The position numbers and the translations under genes are program-made. Shown piece by piece: positions 1-7,868 of a DNA stretch of 64,000 bases (positions within the stretch are counted from its first letter, which is position 1; the number at the start of each line of letters is the position of its first letter). The notes beneath the pieces are model-generated. The model ran no database searches and had not been told where the DNA came from. It saw only the letters and a program-made list of their open reading frames with translations. Source of the DNA: an uncultured beta proteobacterium (GTDB lineage Bacteria > Pseudomonadota > Gammaproteobacteria > Burkholderiales > Burkholderiaceae_C); contig CAIRAW010000037.1 of assembly GCA_903876735.1 (NCBI GenBank), positions 1 through 64,000 on the forward strand. Direction: 5' to 3'.

Positions 1-1
1 G

Positions 2-157
2 GACATCCGTCTCGTCTACGACAACTTGCTCAAGGGCTCACGCAACCACCTGCGTTCGTTCGTCAACACCTTGCTCAACCAGGGCGTCACCTACGTGCCG
101 CAGTACATGGACCCAGCAGCCTACGCTGCCATCGTCAACTCTCCGATCGAGCGTTGA
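2..157 (+). CDS. DUF2202 domain protein, C-terminal end (partial)
   Basis: The frame is open from the left edge and stops at TGA 155-157, leaving the last 51 residues. The stretch GSRNHLRSF followed by GVTYVPQY and a final IVNSPIE tail is the ending I associate with DUF2202, a ferritin-like helical domain of unknown function found in secreted or cytoplasmic small proteins. The start, any signal peptide and the metal-binding residues lie outside the window, so nothing can be said about activity. The next gene on the same strand begins about 170 bases later behind its own promoter. Confidence 0.6.
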   Translation, partial: DIRLVYDNLLKGSRNHLRSFVNTLLNQGVTYVPQYMDPAAYAAIVNSPIER

Positions 158-218
158 CGCCTGATTTATAGTGAGCAGCAAGTGTCTGACAATCCATATA
201 TCATTAACCGCTTATACA

Positions 219-260
219 TTGATATGGATCAGCGCAACCCTTTGCTACTCGCAATAGGAT
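219..260 (+). promoter_or_regulatory. Class II FNR-type promoter (FNR box plus -10)
   Basis: TTGAT-ATGG-ATCAG at 219-232 matches the FNR/Anr consensus TTGAT-N4-ATCAA at nine of ten defined positions. Its centre is 225.5. A -10 hexamer TAGGAT lies at 255-260. If transcription starts at 267, the box is centred at -41.5 and the hexamer spans -12 to -7, the exact geometry of a class II FNR-activated promoter. The promoter points at the FNR-type gene starting at 330, so autoregulation is the simplest inference. Confidence 0.65.
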
Positions 261-273
261 GAGCCCGTAGTGT

Positions 274-290
274 GGGTAATGTGATTACCC
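274..290 (+). promoter_or_regulatory. Palindrome GGGTAAT-GTG-ATTACCC, candidate operator
   Basis: Perfect 7-bp inverted repeat with a 3-nt centre, extendable to GTGGG/CCCCAC with one bulged base. It falls at about +8 to +24 relative to the start predicted from the FNR promoter, a position where a bound protein would block transcription or where the RNA could fold in the 5' leader. No known consensus fits it well enough to name the regulator. Confidence 0.4.
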
Positions 291-329
291 CACTTAGGCG
301 TAACAGCTTGTTTCGCGAAGGGAATTGCG

Positions 330-1187
330 ATGCTTAATCGACATTCAACGGCTGCTGCTACGGCGGCCATTTTTTTTGTTGGGACCGAGACACGGCCTGC
401 TGAGCGCTGCGTCATTAACCCAGCCAAAAAATCACCTCGTAGTATCGAAGTTTTCCCACCGAGCAACAAAAAAGCCAAAGCCACCTGCATCAACTGCAAT
501 TGGCAGAAACTTTGCCTACCCATTGCGCTGAGTCCGCAGGAGTTGGGCCGCATTGACAAAATGATCACTGTCCGACGAAAGTTAAAACGCAATGAGGCAC
601 TTTTTCGCACAGGAGACGATTTCACCGGGCTGTACGCTATTCGAAGCGGCTTTTTTAAGACCAGCACGGCACTGGAGTTTGGTCGGGAGCAAGTCACGGG
701 CTTTCAAATGCCAGGCGATATTCTCGGCCTTGACGGAATCCTGAATGACCACTACAACTGTAACGCCATCGCACTCCAAGATGCCGAAGTTTGCTCGTTG
801 CCACTTGATCGGATCGCAGAACCGTCGTCCTCAGCAATACCGCTGCAACACCATGTCCATAAAATCATGAGTCGCGAGATTGTGCAGGCGCAAGAGGTCA
901 TGCGGATGCTTGGCAGTATGCGGTCCGAAGAACGGCTTGCTGCCTTTCTACTTAACCTTGTTGAGCGACTTCATGCCCACGGCTTCTCGCGCACAGAAGT
1001 AATACTCCAGATGACCCGCGAAGACATTGGCAGCTATCTTGGGATGAAGCTCGAAACCGTGAGTCGGATTTTTGCAAAGATGATTGAACAGGACCTGCTC
1101 GAAGTGAACCAGCGTCACATACACATCCTCGATCCAGTTGCGCTGATCCAGAGCATCAGTCAGTTCAAAGGTGTGCAGGCGAACTAA
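330..1187 (+). CDS. FNR-type oxygen-sensing Crp/Fnr transcriptional regulator
   Basis: 285 residues. An N-terminal cysteine cluster C53-x2-C56-x5-C62 plus C155 reproduces the spacing of E. coli FNR Cys20, 23, 29 and 122 exactly (93 residues between the last two), so an oxygen-labile [4Fe-4S] cluster is expected. A cyclic-nucleotide-binding-like beta-roll follows, then a long dimer helix around 175-200, then a winged helix-turn-helix whose recognition helix contains LETVSRIF, the E-x2-S-R signature for TTGAT half-sites. The ATG at 330 follows a GAAGGGA ribosome site; it adds about 33 residues ahead of the cysteines compared with E. coli. It would switch genes for low-oxygen metabolism. The matching FNR box at 219-232 suggests self-control. 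Confidence 0.9.
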   Translation: MLNRHSTAAATAAIFFVGTETRPAERCVINPAKKSPRSIEVFPPSNKKAKATCINCNWQKLCLPIALSPQELGRIDKMITVRRKLKRNEALFRTGDDFTGLYAIRSGFFKTSTALEFGREQVTGFQMPGDILGLDGILNDHYNCNAIALQDAEVCSLPLDRIAEPSSSAIPLQHHVHKIMSREIVQAQEVMRMLGSMRSEERLAAFLLNLVERLHAHGFSRTEVILQMTREDIGSYLGMKLETVSRIFAKMIEQDLLEVNQRHIHILDPVALIQSISQFKGVQAN

Positions 1188-1362
1188 ACCATCGCCGTGC
1201 CGTGCCGCGGTGCAACCGAGGACGTGACAGCGGAACAACACGTGGTGAAGACCAACTGTAAACGCTTGCTGATGAACGTGGCCGGAGTGTGGTGGCCACC
1301 CACACCGAGAAAGTTCAAGCAATTGATGTCGTTGTGTAACGCGACACCATGCTCTCCTTTGC

Positions 1363-1809
1363 CTATTTCAAACGGGCGCCTGTTACATCGAATACCTGCA
1401 GTTCAATCGGAATACCTTGCCCGACGCTCTGTGTAACAGTGCAGAACTGCTCGAATTGCGCCAGCACACGGTCCAAATGCTGCAGTTGCGCCGCTGGCAC
1501 ACCCAAAGTCAGAACCGCCGTCATCTGCAAAACCCGCATCCGACCATCCGTGTTGCGTCCAACGGTGGCATACACGCTGCAGCGGATGGGATCCGGCGCC
1601 TGCTTGAACTTGCGCAGGGCAAACAGCAAGGAGTCGCTCAGGCAATTGCCCACTGCAGCGCATAGCAACTGCACTGGAGACGGGCCCTGGCCACTTCCGA
1701 GCGGCGCCGGTTCATCGCCTGTGAGAACCGGTATGCCATTACCAAAGTTGATGTCGAAACGATAGTCCTGTTGCTGAGTCAACTCAACAATGATGGGTTT
1801 GTCGCTCAT
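1363..1809 (-). CDS. OsmC family protein
   Basis: 148 residues, typical OsmC/Ohr-fold length. The two reactive cysteines of the family are present: C56 in GNCLSDS at the start of the central helix and C123 in QFCTVTQ. Family members reduce organic or sulfur-centred peroxides in the cytoplasm with a thiol pair; the substrate here cannot be read from sequence. It starts 17 bases after the stop of the sulfide:quinone oxidoreductase gene on the same strand, behind a purine-rich GGGGGAA ribosome site, so the two are probably co-transcribed and the protein may handle persulfide or peroxide by-products of sulfide oxidation (inference). Confidence 0.85.
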   Translation of the reverse strand: MSDKPIIVELTQQQDYRFDINFGNGIPVLTGDEPAPLGSGQGPSPVQLLCAAVGNCLSDSLLFALRKFKQAPDPIRCSVYATVGRNTDGRMRVLQMTAVLTLGVPAAQLQHLDRVLAQFEQFCTVTQSVGQGIPIELQVFDVTGARLK

Positions 1810-1826
1810 ACCAGTTCCCCCCTTTT

Positions 1827-3146
<1,320 letters not shown>

Positions 3147-3348
3147 CTACGACTGTCCGCTTGTCATCGGCGACGTCAAGCGTGCACGGCGGCAAATTGT
3201 GCCGGATTTTCCTTGTTGGCGTGCAGCTTGTGGCAGTCTTACAAGGCGGTGAAAAAGCAAGGGTAAATACCTCGACCAACTTGTCTCCAAAAATCTTGTC
3301 ACAATGGCCATGTCAAATATCCTACGCAAATCATTTTCAGGAGATTTC

Positions 3349-3540
3349 ATGAAGACAAACGAAGGCGGTCTTGACCGAATTTTGCGAGTTGTTGCAGGCT
3401 TGGTGTTGTTAGGCTTGACACTGAGTGGCAATATTGGCATGTGGGGCTGGATCGGTATCGTCCCATTGGCCACTGGCGCGCTTGGCATGTGCCCACTTTA
3501 TACGCTGCTCGGTTTGAATACCTGTCCGGTAAAGAGATAG
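3349..3540 (+). CDS. DUF2892 (YgaP transmembrane-like) small membrane protein
   Basis: 63 residues. The opening NEGGLDRILRVVAGLVLLGL, a glycine/tryptophan turn (MWGWIGIVPLATG) and the ending GMCPLYTLLGLNTCPVKR are the signature of DUF2892: two short transmembrane helices with a conserved cysteine between the second helix and the tail. In YgaP this domain is fused to a rhodanese and moves or transfers sulfur-containing anions. The ATG at 3349 is preceded by CAGGAG at ideal spacing; an earlier in-frame ATG at 3304 lacks such a site. It is transcribed away from sqr, and a rhodanese gene lies 2.4 kb further on, consistent with a role in sulfur traffic (inference). Confidence 0.85.
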   Translation: MKTNEGGLDRILRVVAGLVLLGLTLSGNIGMWGWIGIVPLATGALGMCPLYTLLGLNTCPVKR

Positions 3541-3606
3541 GGTTGACTAGCATTCTGGGGGTGCTACGTTTCCTGCAAGGGTAGGCCTTGCGCATGCATT
3601 GTTGAA

Positions 3607-3623
3607 GATACTGACTCAGTATC
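3607..3623. terminator. Hairpin between convergent genes, possible terminator
   Basis: GATACTGA-C-TCAGTATC is a perfect 8-bp inverted repeat between the ends of the DUF2892 gene and the convergent mlaC-like gene. A second weaker hairpin, GCAAGG/CCTTGC, lies at 3575-3591. Neither has a clear U-run, so intrinsic termination is only suggested. Confidence 0.3.
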
Positions 3624-3654
3624 GGCTGTAATTCACAGGCGGGCAGTAGTGGTT

Positions 3655-4293
3655 TCAACCCCTTTTGGCATTGCTTTTGTTGCGATCTGCCAATTTCTCG
3701 ATCAAACCGTCGACGCCTTTGGAACTTATTTCTTGTGCGAATTGACTGCGGTAGGTTTCCACCAGCCACACGCCCATGACATTGAGGTTATAAATTTTCC
3801 AGCCGGCCCCTTCACCAGGCGTTCGCTCCAGCCTGTAATCAAGCTGGATGGGGTCACCCCGGCCTTTAACTTCGGTCCGAACCACCACTTCCTTGTCATC
3901 TATAGACGCACGCAGCGGTTTGACCGTGAAGCTGAGGTCGTTGGCCTGTGTCACAGCGCCGGCGTACGTGCGCACCAGAAGAATCTTGAACTCTTCCTGC
4001 AATCGCTTTTGCTGTTCGGACGAAACTTGCCGCCAGGTCGGACCCACCGCTGCGGCCGTCATGCGCTTGAAGTTCATGGCTGGCATCAGCTTTGAATCGA
4101 CGAGGGCAATAATCCGGGACACGTCGCCGCTTCGTAGCGTCGGGTCAGCCTTGATGCTGTCAAGAACTTCGACGGAAAGGCGTTTGATCAAGCTATCTGC
4201 AGGCTCATCCTGCGCGTACGCAGGAAGTGCCAAAGATGCTGCCGACGACAAGGCAAACGCGGCAAACAGGCGGATGAATAATTGACGTGTCAT
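3655..4293 (-). CDS. MlaC/Ttg2D-family periplasmic phospholipid-binding protein
   Basis: 212 residues. A signal peptide (MTRQLFIRLFAAFALSSAA, cleavage probably after PAYA-Q) is followed by the MlaC fold: LVDSKLMPAMNFKRMTAAAVG, then LVRTYAGAVTQ, and the pattern DYRLERTPGEGAGWKIYNLNVMGVWLV split across the end of the domain. MlaC proteins carry phospholipids between outer- and inner-membrane Mla complexes. No mlaA, B, D, E or F is next to it, so it is an orphan copy that could serve a distant Mla system or a hopanoid-type transporter. The start codon is preceded by AAGGA, which lies inside the palindrome at 4304-4315. Confidence 0.85.
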   Translation of the reverse strand: MTRQLFIRLFAAFALSSAASLALPAYAQDEPADSLIKRLSVEVLDSIKADPTLRSGDVSRIIALVDSKLMPAMNFKRMTAAAVGPTWRQVSSEQQKRLQEEFKILLVRTYAGAVTQANDLSFTVKPLRASIDDKEVVVRTEVKGRGDPIQLDYRLERTPGEGAGWKIYNLNVMGVWLVETYRSQFAQEISSKGVDGLIEKLADRNKSNAKRG

Positions 4294-4303
4294 GACTTAA
4301 GTT

Positions 4304-4315
4304 CCTTGATCAAGG
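4304..4315. promoter_or_regulatory. Palindrome CCTTGATCAAGG at the mlaC-like ribosome site
   Basis: A perfect 12-bp palindrome 11 bases upstream of the mlaC-like start codon on the minus strand. Its AAGG half is also the apparent Shine-Dalgarno sequence, so a protein bound here or an RNA fold would affect translation initiation. It may be fortuitous. Confidence 0.25.
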
Positions 4316-4415
4316 TTCTGGCTTTCCGAAACTTCAATCGAAAGTTCGACATGCAGACAATGTCTTGCGCGACCATCGACAATCCGATAGATGAATTTAT
4401 ATCAGTCTACGCTTA

Positions 4416-4421
4416 TATAAT
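4416..4421 (+). promoter_or_regulatory. Candidate -10 box for the methyltransferase gene
   Basis: A perfect TATAAT sits in an AT-rich island (about 4380-4450) that stands out from the GC-rich surroundings, 45 bases before the methyltransferase start codon. No convincing -35 hexamer is seen 16-18 bases upstream. Confidence 0.35.
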
Positions 4422-4465
4422 ATCTGCTGTCAAGAAATTAACTGCTATTTTTCTCATTGGCAACC

Positions 4466-5104
4466 ATGAAATTCTGGGATCAACAGTATTCAACGCCGGA
4501 CTTCAAGTACGGCACACAGGCAAACTGGTTTCTGCGCAATCAGGCCGCCCACCTTCACCCTGGCAGCGAAGTCTTGTTGCCAGGAGACGGAGAAGGCCGC
4601 AACAGCGTGTGGCTGGCGCGGCGTGGACATCACGTTACTGCGGTAGACAATTCCAGGGTAGGTTTGGACAAGGCATCGCGGCTAGCGGCAGAAAATGGTG
4701 TTGCCGTAGCACTCATTGAGGCCGATCTTGAGCATTGGGTCCCCACACCCGACAGTTTTGATGCTGTCGTCCTAACCTACGTTCATCTTCCCGAAAGTTG
4801 GCGGCACATCGCGCACCAGCGGCTCACTTCAGCACTGCGACCTGGCGGATGGTTTATTCTTGAAGCGTTTCATCCGCTGCAATTGGGATACAGCAGTGGC
4901 GGGCCTAAAGACGAGTCCCTGCTTTATACGATCGACATGATCCGGTCGGACCTTGCAGCGCAACCAGAAGTGATTCTGGATGAGGTCCTGGCATGGGAAG
5001 GTGAGGCTCATCTGGATGAAGGAAGCGGTCATCAAGGCTCCGCGCACCTTACGCGCTATGTTGCACATCGTGTTAAATCGAGAAACCCCGACACCAATGC
5101 TTAA
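4466..5104 (+). CDS. Class I SAM-dependent methyltransferase (TehB-like)
   Basis: 212 residues from the ATG at 4466 (a TTG three codons earlier is possible). It opens with FWDQQYSTPDFKYGTQ, then motif I as VLLPGDGEGRNSVWLA and the acidic residue ending the second strand in VTAVDNSRVGLDKA. The later motif LRPGGWFILEAFHP is typical of small Rossmann methyltransferases of the TehB/tellurite-resistance and thiopurine group. Such proteins methylate small thiol or metalloid substrates using S-adenosylmethionine in the cytoplasm; the substrate is not predictable. It ends 5 bases before the glutamine amidotransferase gene, so the two may form one transcript with the rhodanese gene. Confidence 0.85.
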   Translation: MKFWDQQYSTPDFKYGTQANWFLRNQAAHLHPGSEVLLPGDGEGRNSVWLARRGHHVTAVDNSRVGLDKASRLAAENGVAVALIEADLEHWVPTPDSFDAVVLTYVHLPESWRHIAHQRLTSALRPGGWFILEAFHPLQLGYSSGGPKDESLLYTIDMIRSDLAAQPEVILDEVLAWEGEAHLDEGSGHQGSAHLTRYVAHRVKSRNPDTNA

Positions 5105-5109
5105 ACCAC

Positions 5110-5952
5110 ATGTGTGAACTTCTGGGTATATCGAGCCAACGCGCAACGCAGTTGACCATTTCATTGGAAGCGCTGGCGGCCCACAGCGCGCCGGGCAAAA
5201 GCAACCGTGATGGCTGGGGTGCTGGGTTTTACCAAGGGAATGACGTTGCCCTGTTTCGGGAGCCGGGCGCCGCCAGTGACAGCGCCCTGGTGCAACTGCT
5301 TGAAGCACAGGGGCCGAGCACCACTCTGGCGATCTCGCATATCCGGCGCGCTACGCTGGGCCAAGTAATGTTGGCCAATACTCAGCCCTTCGTACGTGAA
5401 CTAACGGGCCGCACACACTTGTTTGCGCATAACGGCCACTTGCCAGGCATTGCGCTAAATCAGAAGTTCTCGCTGGACCGTTTCAGGCCAGTGGGCGAAA
5501 CCGACTCCGAGCACGCCTTTTGCGCGCTGATGGCGCGGATGCAGGGCCTGTGGCACAACGCATCTGCCCCACCGTCAATCGAAGATCGACTGGCCGTCGT
5601 CACCGCCTATGCCAAAGACCTCCGGGAACTCGGCCCGGCAAATTTCCTGTATGCCGACGGCGAAGTTTTGTTTGCCCATGGTCATCGGCGCATACAGGTC
5701 GCCAGCGGCAAGATCGAACCGCCTGGTTTGTTCCTGTTGTCGCGACAATGTTGTCACGAGGCTGACCGTTTCGAAGCGACCGGTGTAGCCGTGGCGCAGG
5801 GTTATCAGGAAGTTGTTCTAATAGCCAGCGTACCGCTTTCGGATGAGCCGTGGCGACCGCTGCAGGAGGGGGAAGTCGTAGCCGTCTCATTGGGCAGACT
5901 TGTTAATAGCATCAACCCAAGCATTGAGCAACCTACACAAGGTGTTATATGA
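5110..5952 (+). CDS. Class II glutamine amidotransferase (YafJ-like)
   Basis: 280 residues. The initiator Met is followed directly by Cys2 (MCELLGIS), the N-terminal nucleophile of class II (Ntn) glutaminases. SNRDGWGAGFY, ISHIRRAT, the NTQPFVREL...FAHNG block and ETDSEHAF complete the active-site scaffold. There is no attached synthetase domain, as in E. coli YafJ, so ammonia would be delivered to an unknown partner or the protein acts as an amidase. The TGA overlaps the start of the rhodanese gene (ATGA), indicating translational coupling. Confidence 0.9.
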   Translation: MCELLGISSQRATQLTISLEALAAHSAPGKSNRDGWGAGFYQGNDVALFREPGAASDSALVQLLEAQGPSTTLAISHIRRATLGQVMLANTQPFVRELTGRTHLFAHNGHLPGIALNQKFSLDRFRPVGETDSEHAFCALMARMQGLWHNASAPPSIEDRLAVVTAYAKDLRELGPANFLYADGEVLFAHGHRRIQVASGKIEPPGLFLLSRQCCHEADRFEATGVAVAQGYQEVVLIASVPLSDEPWRPLQEGEVVAVSLGRLVNSINPSIEQPTQGVI

Positions 5953-6305
5953 ACTTTTTGGACCTTTTCCAAAATTACTGGCCATTCATGGCTTTGGCGC
6001 TCTGGTTCGCTTACAAGGGGTGGAATTCAAAAAGAGTCGCTGCCATGCTTCCAGAACTTAAGAGGGACGGCGCCACGTTTGTCGACGTCAGATCAGCTGG
6101 GGAGTTTGCAAGCGGGAATGCTCCCGGAACAATTAACATCCCACTTCAGGAATTGGGAAGCAGGCTCCGGGAGATCCCAAAGTCTTCCCCGGTCGTTCTT
6201 TGCTGTGCAAGCGGGACAAGAAGTGGAATGGCAAAACTGGTACTACGAAAGAATGGTTATCTGAACGTTCACAACATCGGTACTTGGAGCAAATTGCTGG
6301 GCTAG
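5949..6305 (+). CDS. Membrane-anchored rhodanese-like sulfurtransferase
   Basis: 118 residues. An N-terminal hydrophobic helix (about 8-23, NYWPFMALALWFAYKGW) anchors a single rhodanese domain. The domain has VDVRSAGEFASGNAPGTINIP and the active-site loop CASGTRS with catalytic C86, preceded by a second cysteine, C85. Single-domain rhodaneses carry sulfane sulfur as a Cys persulfide; the six-residue loop fits sulfur rather than phosphate chemistry. The start overlaps the amidotransferase stop by four bases. In context with sqr and DUF2892 it could accept polysulfide sulfur at the membrane (inference). Confidence 0.9.
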   Translation: MNFLDLFQNYWPFMALALWFAYKGWNSKRVAAMLPELKRDGATFVDVRSAGEFASGNAPGTINIPLQELGSRLREIPKSSPVVLCCASGTRSGMAKLVLRKNGYLNVHNIGTWSKLLG

Positions 6306-6375
6306 ACGCACCATGGGCGATCCGCGCTAATTGTGATGGTTTGCACCAAGTGAAGCACGTTCAAGCGTCACCACA

Positions 6376-7239
6376 TTGGATCAACACGTGAGCCCAATCG
6401 CCACCAGTGTCGGGCCTTTTCCGGTGGCAACCCAATGGGTTGTACTGCTAGTTTGCGCTGGTATTGCTGCGCTGGTTGGCCATTTGATTGGACGGCGCCA
6501 GCAGGTCGGCATCACCGGCACCCTGACCGATATGCTCTTGGCGGCCGCTCTGGTCGGGCGCATCATCTTTGTCGCCATATGGTTTGAACACTACAGCGAT
6601 GCGCCTTGGACCATTCTCGACATCCGCGACGGTGGTTTTACGTCCTGGGCTGGCGTCTCAACAGCCATTGCTGTCGCCCTTTGGCAAGGTTGGCGACGCG
6701 ACGCGCTGCGCGGGCCTCTGCTGTTTGGTTTGCTCGCAGGCAGCCTGGCCTGGGGCGTGTCGCCCGCATTGATGCGACTCAACACCGGCCCGGCACTGTC
6801 AGATCTTGACGGCGTTGAGTTCGTTAACTTGCAAGGCAAGCCGCAAAGCCTGGCCGCGTTGGCGCAGGGCAGACCACTGGTTGTCAACCTGTGGGCCACC
6901 TGGTGTCCACCCTGCCGTCGTGAAATGCCGGTACTGGCCAAGGCACAGCAACAAATTTCGGGTGTGTGCTTCGTCTTCGTGGACCAGGGCGAGGTCGCAT
7001 TCACCGTGCAAAAATTCCTCGGTGCCAGTCAGTTGGTTGTTGCCAATGTGTTGCTAGACCCCGGCAAGAAGTTGGGAGAGCAACTGGGCCCAATGGCTCT
7101 GCCAACGACTTTGTTTTATGACGCAAGCGGTCGGCTGGTCGAGACGCATCTTGGCGCGCTGTCGCCGGCGACGCTAGCCGACAAGTTGAAGAAACTGGGG
7201 ATGCCTGGCCTATCCGAACCTGACGTTAGCGCCCAGTGA
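6376..7239 (+). CDS. Lgt-like membrane domain fused to TlpA-type thioredoxin
   Basis: 287 residues from the TTG at 6376; a GTG at 6388 is an equally plausible start. The first ~135 residues form about four membrane helices and carry a segment (GRIIFVAIWFEHY, then ILDIRDGGFTSWAGV) resembling the central part of prolipoprotein diacylglyceryl transferase, but without its conserved HGG. Residues ~145-280 are a periplasmic-type thioredoxin domain with LWATWCPPCRREMP (C177, C180) and the cis-proline block LPTTLFYD. It is probably a membrane-tethered thiol-disulfide reductase, for cytochrome c or periplasmic protein thiols. The Lgt part is unlikely to be catalytic. It lies 70 bases after the rhodanese gene. 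Confidence 0.85.
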   Translation: MDQHVSPIATSVGPFPVATQWVVLLVCAGIAALVGHLIGRRQQVGITGTLTDMLLAAALVGRIIFVAIWFEHYSDAPWTILDIRDGGFTSWAGVSTAIAVALWQGWRRDALRGPLLFGLLAGSLAWGVSPALMRLNTGPALSDLDGVEFVNLQGKPQSLAALAQGRPLVVNLWATWCPPCRREMPVLAKAQQQISGVCFVFVDQGEVAFTVQKFLGASQLVVANVLLDPGKKLGEQLGPMALPTTLFYDASGRLVETHLGALSPATLADKLKKLGMPGLSEPDVSAQ

Positions 7240-7458
7240 CTGTGCGTTTGGACATCCAGTTCAATGGCGACTGACTGCTGCAGAGCGCTCGGCCTGCTGA
7301 ACGGCCGCTTTGGAGAAAAATATTGAACGTCTCTTGATGGTCGGGTCCGGGTGTTCACAGTTTTCAAGTAACTGTCGGGTTGCGCTTCCAAGCCGACCCT
7401 CACTAGAACTTTCCCGTCTATCTGGTGCACTCAGTGGCACTGCCACGGTCAAGCATGA

Positions 7459-7761
7459 TCAATCACGGAAGAATTGAACCGTATATTCGTAGTAAGTCGG
7501 AATAGGGTTGAATCTCTTACCTATGATTTTGTGATTCTTGTAGCCATTATTTTTCTGATACGTCTCGAGATCGCCCGCCACAGCTTTGTCTGTCGTTTCT
7601 ACCGTAGAGAAGCCACCCATAAACACTTTGAATTTAAAAGTATCTCTTTGGTTTTGGACGCTTTCTGGGGTAAGCCCGTAGTTTGCTGTTGTGCAACCCG
7701 TTGCAAATACTGCAGCAAGCGCAACGAATGCAACTAAAGAAATGCGTTTAAGAGTTTTCAT
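7459..7761 (-). CDS. Small lipoprotein of unknown function
   Basis: 100 residues. The start MKTLKRIS is preceded by a GAGG ribosome site; an upstream in-frame extension lacks one. The signal ends in a lipobox FATGC with the lipidated cysteine at 23. The mature part is short and polar, with NQRDTFKFKVFMGGFST, an alternating strand pattern and an ending YYEYTVQFFRD. I do not recognise a domain. It lies 107 bases downstream of the pentapeptide lipoprotein on the same strand. Confidence 0.7.
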   Translation of the reverse strand: MKTLKRISLVAFVALAAVFATGCTTANYGLTPESVQNQRDTFKFKVFMGGFSTVETTDKAVAGDLETYQKNNGYKNHKIIGKRFNPIPTYYEYTVQFFRD

Positions 7762-7868
7762 GAATGTTTCCTCTGGATGATTAGTCTGCACAGCGTTCCT
7801 AACTGTGACTTGTCCACTCAAGGCGTTGCCGGCGTATAGAACGGTGACAACGCTTTACCCAGCGGTCT

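Noticed and set aside
1188-1362. Possible small gene between the FNR-type gene and osmC
   Set aside because: The frames here have no start-site support and no recognisable features.
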